Source: Methanothrix sp. (GTDB lineage: Archaea; Halobacteriota; Methanosarcinia; Methanotrichales; Methanotrichaceae). Taken from it: 40,556 nt of DNA. Where the stretch lies: NCBI GenBank assembly GCA_025361645.1, contig JANYKI010000061.1, positions 1 through 40,556 of the forward strand, in the 5' to 3' direction. Position 1 is the stretch's first letter; each line of letters opens with the position of its first letter. The notes beneath the pieces are model-generated. The model had not been told where the DNA came from. It saw only the letters and a program-made list of their open reading frames with translations, and made no database searches. This document shows positions 1 to 7,789 of the stretch, piece after piece. The position numbers were made by a program, and so were the translations under genes.

Positions 1-79
1 AATCACTGAAATAATTTAGGAAATTTGCTATTTTGCACATCAATAATGATAATAATCAATCAGTGGATAAAGTTACCTC

Positions 80-96
80 GACAACTTTATAAATGA
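80..96 (+). promoter_or_regulatory. Archaeal TATA-box promoter of the first acs gene
   Basis: A TATA box lies in the stretch AACTTTATAAATGA at 83-96. The same 14 bases occur at 2395-2408 ahead of the second acs gene. Archaeal transcription usually starts about 25 nt downstream, which would put the start near 112-120 and give a leader of about 150 nt before the TTG start at 267. The sequence upstream (1-79) is A+T-rich and shows no gene. Confidence 0.7.
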
Positions 97-127
97 AAAA
101 CCAGGATAATTATCGATCGCTACAGTA

Positions 128-236
128 TTCCCAGAGACTCCCGCTTTTGGTCCTGGAATAGAAAGGAAAGATGCTGCTGGGCGTCTGTCCCAAGGCTTTG
201 GGCAGGCATCCAGACAGATTTGTGGGAGTCTGGGAA
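128..236 (+). promoter_or_regulatory. Structured 5' leader of acs1 (candidate cis-regulatory RNA)
   Basis: Within the predicted leader, 128-133 (TTCCCA) can pair with 231-236 (TGGGAA), and 136-144 (GACTCCCGC) with 222-230, giving about 15 bp including one G-U pair and a 2-nt bulge (GA, 134-135). The enclosed 77 nt contain a second hairpin: GTCTG 183-187 with CAGAC 211-215, and inside it CCCAA 189-193 with TTGGG 198-202. The structure ends 17 nt before the Shine-Dalgarno GGAGGT (254-259). The acs2 leader has a comparable closing stem. Pairing was found by eye; no energy calculation was made. Confidence 0.5.
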
Positions 237-266
237 GACGTGGGGATTCAAACGGAGGTTACTAAA

Positions 267-2252
267 TTGGCTGAGCAAAAAGCAACAACGTCTGTTCTTT
301 ATGAGGAGACGAGAGTATTCGAGCCGTCCAAGGAGCTCGTTGAGAATTCTAATGTCATGGCGTGGATGAAGAAAAAGGGCTTCAAGACCGAGCGCGAGAT
401 GCGTGCCTGGACCGGCCAGAATTACTTGCAGTTCTGGGATGAGATGGCCAAGACCTATGCCGACTGGTTCGAGCCCTACGCACAGGTCCTCAACTGGGTC
501 CCACCCTACGCCAAGTGGTTCGTGGGCGGCAAGTGCAACGTGACCTATAATGCAGTGGACAGGCATGCAGCAGGTGCCAAAAAGGACAAGGTAGCCTACA
601 TATTTGTACCTGAGCCCGTCGATCAGCCTACCGAGAGGATCACCTATGCCGATCTGGCTAAGAGGGTCAACAGGTTTGCAAACGGCCTGAAGAGCTTGGG
701 TGTTGTCAAGGGCGATAGAGTCAGCATATATATGCCCATGATCCCCGAGACACCTATTGCCATGCTTGCTTGCGCAAAGATTGGCGCCATACACAGTGTG
801 GTATTCTCAGGATTCTCCTCTGGTGGCCTGAACAGCAGGGTTCTCGATGCCGAGTCCAAGGTAGTAATTACTACGGACGGCTTCTTCAGGCGCGGCAAGC
901 CACTGCCCCTCAAGCCCAACGTGGATGATGCTACCGCCAACACCCCAAGCGTCAAGAACGTAGTCGTGGTGAAGAGGGCGGGCATAGAAGTACCCATGAA
1001 AGAAGGCAAAGATGTCTGGTACCACGAACTGGTAGCCAAGCAGTCCGATGTGTGCGAGTGCGAGAAGATGGACGGCGAAGATCGGCTGTTTATCCTTTAC
1101 ACCTCCGGCACTACCGGCAAGCCCAAGGGTATTGAGCACGTTCATGGCGGCTACTGCGTAACTCCTGCTCAGACACTTTCCTGGGTCTTCGACATCAAAG
1201 AAACTGATGTCTGGTGGTGCACAGCTGACGTTGGATGGATCACCGGCCACAGCTACGTGGTCTATGGGCCACTCTGCCTCGGTGCTACAGTCATGATCTA
1301 CGAGGGTTCCCCTGACTATCCCGACTTCAGCAGGTGGTTCAAGATCATCAGTGAGAACAAGGTGTCTATACTCTACACCGCACCTACAGCCGTAAGGATG
1401 TTCATGAAGGCCGGAGATCAGTGGCCTAAGACGCACGACATCTCATGCTTGAGGCTGCTTGGATCAGTGGGCGAGCCCATCAATCCAGAAGCCTGGATGT
1501 GGTACAGGAACAACTTCGGTGGCGGCAAGCTGCAGATCATGGACACCTGGTGGCAAACCGAGACCGGATGCTTCCTGATTTCTCCTCTGCCCATCACCCC
1601 GCTCAAGCCCGGATCCCCGACATTCCCATTGCCCGGATTCAACATCGATATCCTGGATGAGGATGCCAACCCCGTGCCGGCAGGCTCCGGAGGCAACATC
1701 GTCAGCAATACACCCTGGCCGTCTATGCTTCGTGCCTTCTACAAAGACACTGTCCGGTACCAGAAAGAATACTGGGATATGTACTGGCAGATCAGGCCTG
1801 GCACATATCTGGCCGGCGACAAGGCCACCAAGGACAAGGATGGATATATCACCATCCAGGGCAGGATCGACGATGTGCTGAAGGTAGCAGGACACAGGCT
1901 CTCCAACGCTGAGGTTGAGTCCGCTCTGGTATCTCATCCCAAGGTCGCCGAGGCAGCCGTCATCGGCAAGCCCGACGAGATCAAGGGCGAGGTCATCGTA
2001 GCCTTCGTTACACTCAGAACCGGAAACGAGGAGAGCGATGAACTAAAGAAGGAACTGGTTAAGCATGTGAGGAAAGCCCTGGGACCAATAGCCAGTCCTG
2101 AAGCGATTTACTTCGTGAATGATGTCCCCAAGACCAGATCCGGCAAGATCATGCGCCGCGTCATCAAGGCCAAGGCACTGGGCCAGCCAACAGGAGATAT
2201 CTCCGCTCTGGCTAACCCCGATGCAGTAGAGGCCATTCCGCTCATCAAGTGA
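267..2252 (+). CDS. acs: Acetyl-CoA synthetase (AMP-forming), copy 1
   Basis: Cytosolic AMP-forming acetate-CoA ligase: acetate + ATP + CoA gives acetyl-CoA + AMP + PPi, the acetate activation step of Methanothrix methanogenesis. From the chosen start it has 661 residues, normal for the family. The adenylate-forming P-loop [11 protein letters not shown] is at residues 278-288, the hinge/A8 region [13 protein letters not shown] lies in the C-terminal third, and [11 protein letters not shown] carries the catalytic, acetylatable lysine at about residue 627. I chose TTG at 267 because GGAGGT (254-259) lies 7 nt upstream and because it gives the same length and N-terminus (LAEQ/LADT) as the neighbouring paralogue. 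An in-frame ATG at 171 would add 32 residues translated from the structured leader. The gene has its own promoter and a T-rich terminator. Confidence 0.96.
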   Translation: MAEQKATTSVLYEETRVFEPSKELVENSNVMAWMKKKGFKTEREMRAWTGQNYLQFWDEMAKTYADWFEPYAQVLNWVPPYAKWFVGGKCNVTYNAVDRHAAGAKKDKVAYIFVPEPVDQPTERITYADLAKRVNRFANGLKSLGVVKGDRVSIYMPMIPETPIAMLACAKIGAIHSVVFSGFSSGGLNSRVLDAESKVVITTDGFFRRGKPLPLKPNVDDATANTPSVKNVVVVKRAGIEVPMKEGKDVWYHELVAKQSDVCECEKMDGEDRLFILYTSGTTGKPKGIEHVHGGYCVTPAQTLSWVFDIKETDVWWCTADVGWITGHSYVVYGPLCLGATVMIYEGSPDYPDFSRWFKIISENKVSILYTAPTAVRMFMKAGDQWPKTHDISCLRLLGSVGEPINPEAWMWYRNNFGGGKLQIMDTWWQTETGCFLISPLPITPLKPGSPTFPLPGFNIDILDEDANPVPAGSGGNIVSNTPWPSMLRAFYKDTVRYQKEYWDMYWQIRPGTYLAGDKATKDKDGYITIQGRIDDVLKVAGHRLSNAEVESALVSHPKVAEAAVIGKPDEIKGEVIVAFVTLRTGNEESDELKKELVKHVRKALGPIASPEAIYFVNDVPKTRSGKIMRRVIKAKALGQPTGDISALANPDAVEAIPLIK

Positions 2253-2263
2253 GCGGAATAAAC

Positions 2264-2283
2264 CTTTTTTTCTTTTTATTTAA
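2264..2283 (+). terminator. T-rich terminator after acs1
   Basis: Runs of seven, five and three T residues begin about 10 nt after the stop, typical of archaeal intrinsic termination. No strong hairpin precedes them. The rest of the gap to the acs2 promoter (2284-2390) is A+T-rich and holds no convincing gene. Confidence 0.55.
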
Positions 2284-2390
2284 AGATTATGAAAAAATGG
2301 GTCGGCAGTTGCAACACAATCAATTATTTGCTCCAATTGATATTTTTAGTGAAAAATAATTATGATTAAAGATCATTATGATTTTTATCG

Positions 2391-2408
2391 CGATAACTTT
2401 ATAAATGA
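2391..2408 (+). promoter_or_regulatory. Archaeal TATA-box promoter of acs2
   Basis: AACTTTATAAATGA at 2395-2408 is identical to the TATA region of the first acs gene. Transcription should start near 2425-2432, almost at the first base of the leader stem that begins at 2429. This implies that each acs copy is transcribed from its own promoter. Confidence 0.7.
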
Positions 2409-2428
2409 TCAGGTAGGTTTGGAGCCGA

Positions 2429-2542
2429 TGTTTCCCAATACCATTCCGCACTTTGTCGAGTGGTTGTCAGGGCAAAGGCAAAAGAGAGGTACAAGCAATG
2501 ATTCTACACAAATAGGCCCGGACACAACAGATTGGGGAAACA
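2429..2542 (+). promoter_or_regulatory. Structured 5' leader of acs2 (candidate cis-regulatory RNA)
   Basis: 2429-2439 (TGTTTCCCAAT) can pair with 2531-2542 (ATTGGGGAAACA): 11 bp with one bulged G. Inside, CACT 2449-2452 pairs with AGTG 2459-2462, and 2465-2473 pairs with 2516-2524 (TGTC/GACA and GGGC/GCCC around one mismatch). This gives a multibranch shape. The stem ends 11 nt before GGAGGT (2554-2559). Its architecture resembles the acs1 leader while most of the sequence differs. Found by eye, not folded computationally. Confidence 0.5.
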
Positions 2543-2565
2543 CTTGATCTTAAGGAGGTATGAAA

Positions 2566-4551
2566 TTGGCTGACACAGCAAAAACGGCTTCGCTGCAAGA
2601 AGAAACCAGGATTTTCAACACCCCACAGGCGATAATAGAGCAATCCAATGCGTATCAGTGGATGAAGAAAAAGGGCTTCAAGACTGAGACCGAGATGCGC
2701 AAGTGGTGCTCGGATAATTACATTGAGTTCTGGGATGAGATGGCTAAGACCTACGCTGATTGGTACCAGCCCTACACCCAGGTTCTTGACGACTCCGCCA
2801 TGCCCTACTACAAGTGGTTCACCGGCGGCAAGATCAATGTAGTATACAACGCCGTAGACAGGCATGCCAAGTCCGCAAACCGGAACAAGGTAGCCTACTA
2901 CTTCATCGGCGAGCCCGTGGGCGACAATCGGACCATCACCTACTACGAGCTGTACCGAGAGGTCAACAAGATGGCCAATGCCCTCAAGAGCGTTGGCGTA
3001 GAGAAGGGAGACCGAGTAGTCGCATACCTGCCCATGATCCCTGAGCTGCCCATCACCATGCTGGCATGCGCCAAGATCGGAGCCATTCACACCATCGTCT
3101 TCTCCGGATTCTCCTCCGGTGGCCTGGCAAGCAGGGTCAACGATGCTGAGGCCAAGGTTGTCGTCACCGCCGACGGCTTCTTCAGGCGCGGCAAGCCACT
3201 GCCCCTCAAGCCCAATGTAGATGAGGCCATGAAGACTGCCCCCACCGTCAAGAAGGTAGTAGTCGTCAAGAGAACCGGCGTTACCGTACCCATGACCGAG
3301 GGACGCGATGTCTTCTACAATGATTTCGTAGCTGGCCAGTCCGCAGAGTGCGAGACCGCAAAGCTCGATCCAGAGGATAGGCTATTCATTCTGTACACAT
3401 CCGGCACAACCGGCAAGCCCAAGGGTATTGAGCACGTCCACGGTGGATACGCCGTCGCTCCGGCTCAGACCGCTGCCTGGGTACTGGATATCCATGATCA
3501 CGATGTCTTCTGGTGCACCGCAGACTGCGGCTGGATCACCGGCCACAGCTACGTAGTATACGGCCCTCTCTGCCTAGGCGCTTCCAGCATCCTTTACGAG
3601 GGATCTCCCGACTTCCCCGATCTGGGTCGCTGGTGGTCTATAATTGAGCAGTACGGCGTATCTATCCTGTACACCGCACCAACCGCCATCAGGATGTTCA
3701 TGAAGACAGGCGAGGCATTCGTCAAGAAGTTCGACCTCTCCTCAATCAGAATTCTGGCATCTGTGGGCGAGCCCCTCAACCCAGAAGCCTATATGTGGTA
3801 CCGGAAGAACATCGGCGCCGACCAGGCACCCATCATTGATACCTGGTGGCAGACTGAGACCGGATGCCACGTCATTGCCCCTCTGGTCATGACACCCGAG
3901 AAGCCCGGTTCCGTATGCTTCCCCCTCCCAGGATTCAACACCGATATCTTCGACGAGGATGCCAACTCCGTGCCACTGGGCTACGGCGGCAACGTCGTTC
4001 AGAAGACACCCTGGCCGTCTATGCTCAGGGCCTTCTTCAGGGATACCGTCAGGTACCAGAAGGAGTACTGGGATATGTACTGGCAGGTCAAGCCCGGCAC
4101 ATACCTGGCTGGAGACAAAGCCACCCGCGACAAGGATGGCTACTGGTGGATCCAGGGCAGAATCGATGATGTGCTGAAGGTAGCAGGACACAGAATCTCC
4201 AACGCAGAGGTCGAGTCCGCCGCCGTTTCTCACCCCAAGGTCGCCGAGGCAGCCGTAGTCGGCCAGCCCGATGAAGTCAAGGGCGAGAAGATCGTGGCCT
4301 TCGTCATTCTCAAGGATGGCATTGCCGAGTCTCCAGAGCTTGCCAAGGAGATCTCCACCCACGTTCGGAAGGTTCTGGGCCCAGTCGCTTACCCCGACAA
4401 GGTCTACTTCGTGAAGGACGTCCCCAAGACCCGGTCCGGCAAGATCATGCGCCGTGTCATCAAGGCCAAGGCCCTGGGCAAAGAGACCGGAGACCTGTCT
4501 GCTCTGGCCAATCCAGAATCCGTAGAGAATATCCCACGCATTGATCTGTAA
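2566..4551 (+). CDS. acs: Acetyl-CoA synthetase (AMP-forming), copy 2
   Basis: Second acetate-CoA ligase, also 661 residues from TTG at 2566 and closely similar to copy 1 over its whole length. The same motifs are present: [24 protein letters not shown] and [10 protein letters not shown]. An ATG lies two codons earlier at 2560, but it would sit only 1 nt after GGAGGT (2554-2559); TTG has a 6-nt spacing and matches the start of copy 1. Some DNA blocks are identical between copies, for example about 44 nt around 890-935 and 3172-3215, suggesting gene conversion or strong codon constraint. Methanothrix species are known to carry several acs genes, and the copies may be expressed differently. A T-rich terminator follows at 4566-4575. 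Confidence 0.96.
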   Translation: MADTAKTASLQEETRIFNTPQAIIEQSNAYQWMKKKGFKTETEMRKWCSDNYIEFWDEMAKTYADWYQPYTQVLDDSAMPYYKWFTGGKINVVYNAVDRHAKSANRNKVAYYFIGEPVGDNRTITYYELYREVNKMANALKSVGVEKGDRVVAYLPMIPELPITMLACAKIGAIHTIVFSGFSSGGLASRVNDAEAKVVVTADGFFRRGKPLPLKPNVDEAMKTAPTVKKVVVVKRTGVTVPMTEGRDVFYNDFVAGQSAECETAKLDPEDRLFILYTSGTTGKPKGIEHVHGGYAVAPAQTAAWVLDIHDHDVFWCTADCGWITGHSYVVYGPLCLGASSILYEGSPDFPDLGRWWSIIEQYGVSILYTAPTAIRMFMKTGEAFVKKFDLSSIRILASVGEPLNPEAYMWYRKNIGADQAPIIDTWWQTETGCHVIAPLVMTPEKPGSVCFPLPGFNTDIFDEDANSVPLGYGGNVVQKTPWPSMLRAFFRDTVRYQKEYWDMYWQVKPGTYLAGDKATRDKDGYWWIQGRIDDVLKVAGHRISNAEVESAAVSHPKVAEAAVVGQPDEVKGEKIVAFVILKDGIAESPELAKEISTHVRKVLGPVAYPDKVYFVKDVPKTRSGKIMRRVIKAKALGKETGDLSALANPESVENIPRIDL

Positions 4552-4564
4552 GTGGGATATCACC

Positions 4565-4576
4565 CTCTTTTTTTTA
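4565..4576 (+). terminator. T-rich terminator after acs2
   Basis: A run of nine T residues lies about 15 nt after the acs2 stop, as expected for archaeal termination. The following 80 nt hold the promoter region of the next small gene. Confidence 0.55.
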
Positions 4577-4662
4577 GTAGAGATTATTATTATATTTCCA
4601 TCCTGCAAAAAGTATTAATGCTTCGAATTCTAGACCCTAATTAGAGAAGAGGGAATTATTAG

Positions 4663-5022
4663 ATGTCTGGTTGTGAGCACAAGATATCCGGCAGCAGAGA
4701 GAAGATCTGGCTGACTTACTACTTTGAAGGCAGAGAACGAGGACTAAAACCCCACCCTTATTGTATCGAGTGCGGCCTCATCAAGAATTTGTCATCGGAA
4801 AAGCCACTCAGTATCGGTTATTTCATGAATGTTATTGCACAGCTGGGAATTCGCCATAAAATTGCCCAGATTCAGACAAGGCTTATTGCTCTAGAGATGG
4901 AAAGACTGGCCCTGGATGACAAATTCGGCATGGATAGAAAGCAGCAGGAAGATCTATTCGTAGAAATAACCACGCGAATCCTAAATGTTCCGGCCAGAGC
5001 AGTCTACGAGCTTCTGGACTAA
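4663..5022 (+). CDS. Small Cys/His protein of unknown function
   Basis: A 119-residue soluble protein that I do not recognise with certainty. The N-terminal 45 residues contain SGCEH and PYCIECG, a C-H plus CxxC arrangement that could bind zinc. The C-terminal two thirds look helical, with a possible coiled coil around residues 65-95 (alternating hydrophobic and charged residues). A purine-rich AGAAGAGGGA about 10 nt upstream is a reasonable ribosome binding site. It stands alone between acs2 and a convergent minus-strand pair, about 110 nt after the acs2 stop and past that gene's terminator, so co-transcription is unlikely. No function is assigned. Confidence 0.75.
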   Translation: MSGCEHKISGSREKIWLTYYFEGRERGLKPHPYCIECGLIKNLSSEKPLSIGYFMNVIAQLGIRHKIAQIQTRLIALEMERLALDDKFGMDRKQQEDLFVEITTRILNVPARAVYELLD

Positions 5023-5028
5023 CAAGCT

Positions 5029-5937
5029 TTACAGCACAGTCTCCAGCTCATCTCTCTTGAGCATATGCACCTCTACCATGTGATGGGGATGGTATCGTGT
5101 CTTCGCCTCGCGGATGCCCTCCACGCCCATGTCGCTCTCCCGGTTGATGTAGATATAATCTTTGGCCAGGATCCTGGCAGTCTCGGCATTGACGGCCCGG
5201 TAGATTCCTTTGCAATCGGGAAGGCCCTTCTCGAAATGCACCAGTGCCGTATCTTTGTTTAGCCCTTCAAAGAGGGACATGGCCCCGATCTTGCCATTGG
5301 CCCGGATGACAATGCCGGAGAGCTGCAACTCATTATAATAAGATAGGGCAAAGGACACTGCCTCCTTCTCGCTAGCAAGCACCGGATCGGAGTCGCAGTC
5401 CTTCCAGTCGCACCACAGATCCAGAAAATCCTTGATCTCGCCTAGATTTTCTTCAGAGATCATCTCGATCTGGGGCATGCAAGTCTTCTGAAATTTGTTA
5501 AGTTGATGCCGGATGGTTAGATATTTCTTGCCCGGCAATTCCGCCAGATCCGAGGCCAGATAGACATAATCAAAGTACTTTCTCTCTGCATGAAATTGCA
5601 GATCAGGATAGAGCCCGGTCATCCACTCTTTTGTCTCCGGGTCCAGGATTACGAAAGGATGCTCTTCCTCGCTCTTGGCGGCAAGCCTCAGGACGTCTGT
5701 GAGAAGCTCGGAATTTCTAGGGCCGATGGGAGGACGGTAGCGCGTCATTTCTGCAATGGTGCTGCAAAGGACTATGCAGCCTTCCACGTAGGCGTACCTG
5801 TAATGGGCATAATCATTCCAGCAGACCATGTTGGTGAAGGTATTATCGCTATGATCTTGCGAATAGCTCAGGTAATGCCGGCGAAAGAAATCCCGGTCCG
5901 AAAGTGTGACAGGCTTGAAATCTGCGGCGCTCAGCAT
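5029..5937 (-). CDS. DUF2156 family protein (LPG-synthase C-terminal, GNAT-like fold)
   Basis: A 302-residue protein matching the DUF2156 / phosphatidylglycerol lysyltransferase C-terminal family: N-terminal FxxxxLSYSQDHSDNTFTN-type block, a central charged helical region, and a C-terminal acyltransferase-like half with IGAMSLFEG and INRESDMGVEGIR. It lacks the membrane segments of MprF, so it is presumably a soluble aminoacyl- or acyltransferase of unknown substrate. The start follows a strong AGGAGGT with 6-nt spacing. Its first bases overlap the stop of the upstream GNAT gene by 7 nt, so the two are an operon. Family assignment is from recognition of the sequence, and the substrate is unknown. 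Confidence 0.85.
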   Translation of the reverse strand: MLSAADFKPVTLSDRDFFRRHYLSYSQDHSDNTFTNMVCWNDYAHYRYAYVEGCIVLCSTIAEMTRYRPPIGPRNSELLTDVLRLAAKSEEEHPFVILDPETKEWMTGLYPDLQFHAERKYFDYVYLASDLAELPGKKYLTIRHQLNKFQKTCMPQIEMISEENLGEIKDFLDLWCDWKDCDSDPVLASEKEAVSFALSYYNELQLSGIVIRANGKIGAMSLFEGLNKDTALVHFEKGLPDCKGIYRAVNAETARILAKDYIYINRESDMGVEGIREAKTRYHPHHMVEVHMLKRDELETVL

Positions 5938-6389
5938 ACTCTTACCTCCTTTGCATCTTCATGAAAGAGCATGGGCACATGCCCGGGCATGGGTGCAAAT
6001 CCCTGCGATCCATAAAACTCCTCTTTGCCCGGCTCCGCTATCAGGCCTATCCAGGTGATCTTCTGAAATCTGCACTCCTCTAAAAGCCTGTTGAGAATCA
6101 TTTTCCCCACACCCCAGCTCCTCTTGTCACCCTGCACCACCAGATCCTGAATATACGCATCTGCAATCCCATCGGATATCACACGGCCCATACCCACGGC
6201 CCTGCCGGTAGAAATATCAATCGCCACGGCGAATAGAAAGCTTCCCCTGATCAAATCATTGATTCTGCTTGCATCCATATCCTCCTTCCACCAGCCTGCG
6301 TCCCGATAGAGATCCACGATCTCTTCCTCTTGCCAGGATCGCACAAGATCGACCCTGATTGAATTATCTTTCGATTCATCATTTTGCAA
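5931..6389 (-). CDS. GNAT family N-acetyltransferase
   Basis: A 152-residue acetyltransferase of the GNAT superfamily. The acetyl-CoA binding loop is visible as QGDKRSWGVGKMIL (R-x-x-G-x-G), preceded by a beta strand IQDLVVQ and followed by ITWIGLIAEPGKEEFYGSQGF, the usual C-terminal signature. The start is a TTG with AGGGGA 7 nt upstream; an ATG is not available at a better position. It is the first gene of a two-gene unit with the DUF2156 protein, which is itself GNAT-like. The substrate cannot be told from sequence. Confidence 0.87.
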   Translation of the reverse strand: MQNDESKDNSIRVDLVRSWQEEEIVDLYRDAGWWKEDMDASRINDLIRGSFLFAVAIDISTGRAVGMGRVISDGIADAYIQDLVVQGDKRSWGVGKMILNRLLEECRFQKITWIGLIAEPGKEEFYGSQGFAPMPGHVPMLFHEDAKEVRVC

Positions 6390-6527
6390 TTTGTCTTCCC
6401 CTGACTGAGCGGCGAGAATAGATGTTCTTTAATACGTCATTTTCCGGGCTTTCGCGACTGGGTCCCTGCAAATCATTGCTCATAGTAATGTATTATGGGC
6501 CTCAAAGCTTATAAAATTATAAGGCGA

Positions 6528-6553
6528 GAGGAGACTGGCCTATACGTCTCCTC
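6528..6553 (-). terminator. Hairpin after the rubrerythrin gene
   Basis: GAGGAGAC (6528-6535) is a perfect inverted repeat of GTCTCCTC (6546-6553), with a 10-nt loop, about 15 nt past the rubrerythrin stop. On the minus strand it is followed by an A+T-rich palindrome (TTATAATTTTATAA at about 6509-6522). It may be a 3'-end or terminator structure; the palindrome could instead hold the TATA box of the downstream GNAT gene. Confidence 0.4.
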
Positions 6554-6568
6554 TATAAAATAGAACGA

Positions 6569-7066
6569 TCAATCAACTTTCATGAAGAGCTTGCCTTCGC
6601 ATCCGCAGACGGGACATACATCGGGCGCTTCTCGCTCCACCGTATTGCCGCAGTAGGGGCAGACGTAGTAGGGGAAAGTCTCCTGGCCAAAGCTAAGGTC
6701 TGCTAAGAGCTTCCTGTAGAGCTGGGAGTGAATCTTCTCCACCTCATTGGCGTAGTGGAAGGATGTTTCTGCCGCCTTATTGCCTTCTGCCTTGGCAGTC
6801 TTAATCATCTCCGGGTACATTGCTTCCCATTCCTCGTCCTCTCCGGATATGGCCGCTTGCATGTTCTCTTTGGTGGACTTGATGCCTTTTAAAACTCGCA
6901 GATGATTTACGGCATGAACCTCTTCTGCTGCCGCAGCCGCCCGAAAGAGCCTGGCCGCCTGGGCAAATCCTTCTTTATCCGCTTTGGCTGCAAAAGCGCT
7001 GTACTTGCGATTGGCCTGCGACTCGCCGGCAAATGCCTCTTTTAGAAACGTCTCTGTCTTGGACAT
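6569..7066 (-). CDS. rbr: Rubrerythrin
   Basis: A 165-residue rubrerythrin, a cytosolic peroxidase that reduces H2O2 at a di-iron site using electrons passed through a rubredoxin-type iron. The N-terminal four-helix ferritin-like domain shows the iron ligands FAGESQANRKY, AEEVHAVNH and HYANEVEKIHSQ. The C-terminal rubredoxin-like domain shows CPYCGN and CPVCG. The length is normal. It is monocistronic, and oxidative-stress defence fits a strict anaerobe. The ATG at 7066 is the only sensible start; AAGGAAGG lies somewhat far (about 9-11 nt) upstream. Confidence 0.95.
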   Translation of the reverse strand: MSKTETFLKEAFAGESQANRKYSAFAAKADKEGFAQAARLFRAAAAAEEVHAVNHLRVLKGIKSTKENMQAAISGEDEEWEAMYPEMIKTAKAEGNKAAETSFHYANEVEKIHSQLYRKLLADLSFGQETFPYYVCPYCGNTVEREAPDVCPVCGCEGKLFMKVD

Positions 7067-7287
7067 GGCCTAAAACCTTCCTTTGCGGTATCCTTCTTTT
7101 TTGCTTATCTATCTATGCTTTAGGAGTTTTGCCACGAGTGACTTTTGGGTCTTGACGAACAGAATCGCGGAGGGATTCATAAAAGCAAAATGAAAAACGC
7201 GAGACATGAGGCGAGAAACATTTTAGATCCTGTTTGAGCCAATACTTACTTTGAGTAGCCAGACCGAATGTTTATCTCGTTTGGGGT

Positions 7288-7340
7288 ACAGGGGTAGAGA
7301 AGACCCCAGACTTCAGGCGGGGGATGAATCGTACCCCTGT
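7288..7340 (+). repeat. Nested inverted repeat upstream of a small CxxC gene
   Basis: ACAGGGGTA (7288-7296) pairs perfectly with TACCCCTGT (7332-7340). Inside, CCCC (7304-7307) can pair with GGGG (7320-7323) around AGACTTCAGGC. The CCCCAGACTTCAG...GGGGATGAA pattern resembles the hairpin at the ends of IS200/IS605-type elements, so this may be a relic end. It could instead be a leader structure of the gene at 7374. The rest of the 307-nt gap (7067-7373) shows only promoter-like sequence. Confidence 0.35.
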
Positions 7341-7373
7341 CATGATTATAACGCTTTAAGGAGATGAAAACCC

Positions 7374-7640
7374 ATGTTTAATACCAAAAAGAAGAATGAA
7401 AAAGGAGAAGTTGTAGTAGCGATTTGCCCGCTGTGCAATTTACGGGTAGAATTTATCGGCGCTCCAATGGTAAGGTGTTATTCCACTGGAGGCACGTATG
7501 AGCCAGAGCAAATTATGTGGGTTCTGGAATCAAAAGTTTCGAAAGAAACCGGATACGATGTGGAGAATATAAGAGGAAACGACAAAGAGCAAGATTTCTT
7601 GCCTAACGCACACACCGCGGAAGATGAGAAAGAGGGATGA
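7374..7640 (+). CDS. Small protein with one CxxC motif, unknown function
   Basis: An 88-residue soluble protein I do not recognise. It begins with a lysine-rich stretch, has CPLC at about residues 18-21 followed by a short beta-rich segment, a third cysteine at about residue 35, and an acidic C-terminus. This may be a small zinc-ribbon fragment. AAGGAGATG lies upstream of the ATG with a spacing of about 10 nt. It stands alone between rubrerythrin (divergent) and the NfnA-like operon. A real gene is likely because of the clear ribosome binding site and in-frame composition. Confidence 0.6.
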   Translation: MFNTKKKNEKGEVVVAICPLCNLRVEFIGAPMVRCYSTGGTYEPEQIMWVLESKVSKETGYDVENIRGNDKEQDFLPNAHTAEDEKEG

Positions 7641-7749
7641 TAAGAAATCCTCTGGTCTACGAGCTGTAAGGCTGACGACGGAAGATCATATAAAGACGAT
7701 ATTTTATTTTAATGATAATAATATTAAGCAGGGAAGTTTATCGCCAATG

Positions 7750-7760
7750 AAATTTTTATA
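7750..7760 (+). promoter_or_regulatory. TATA box of the NfnA-like/ferredoxin operon
   Basis: AATTTTTATA at 7751-7760 is a good archaeal TATA box. A start about 25 nt downstream (near 7780) would exclude an ATG at 7760 and supports translation from 7790. Confidence 0.45.
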
Positions 7761-7789
7761 TGAACAACATACCCTTCGCTGAGGCTCGC

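Noticed and set aside
171-266. N-terminal extension of acs1 from ATG 171
   Set aside because: The 32 extra residues are encoded by the structured leader, lack similarity to the paralogue, and the ribosome binding site fits TTG 267.
120-794. Long minus-strand frame over acs1 (and similar long antisense frames over acs2, fpoN and others)
   Set aside because: They are exact antisense shadows of strongly conserved genes, a result of codon bias; no ribosome binding sites or protein families are seen.
2362-2547. 61-residue frame starting upstream of acs2 at 2362
   Set aside because: Its start lies upstream of the acs2 TATA box, so the full frame would not be on the acs2 mRNA; only the part from 2428 is considered, as a possible upstream frame.
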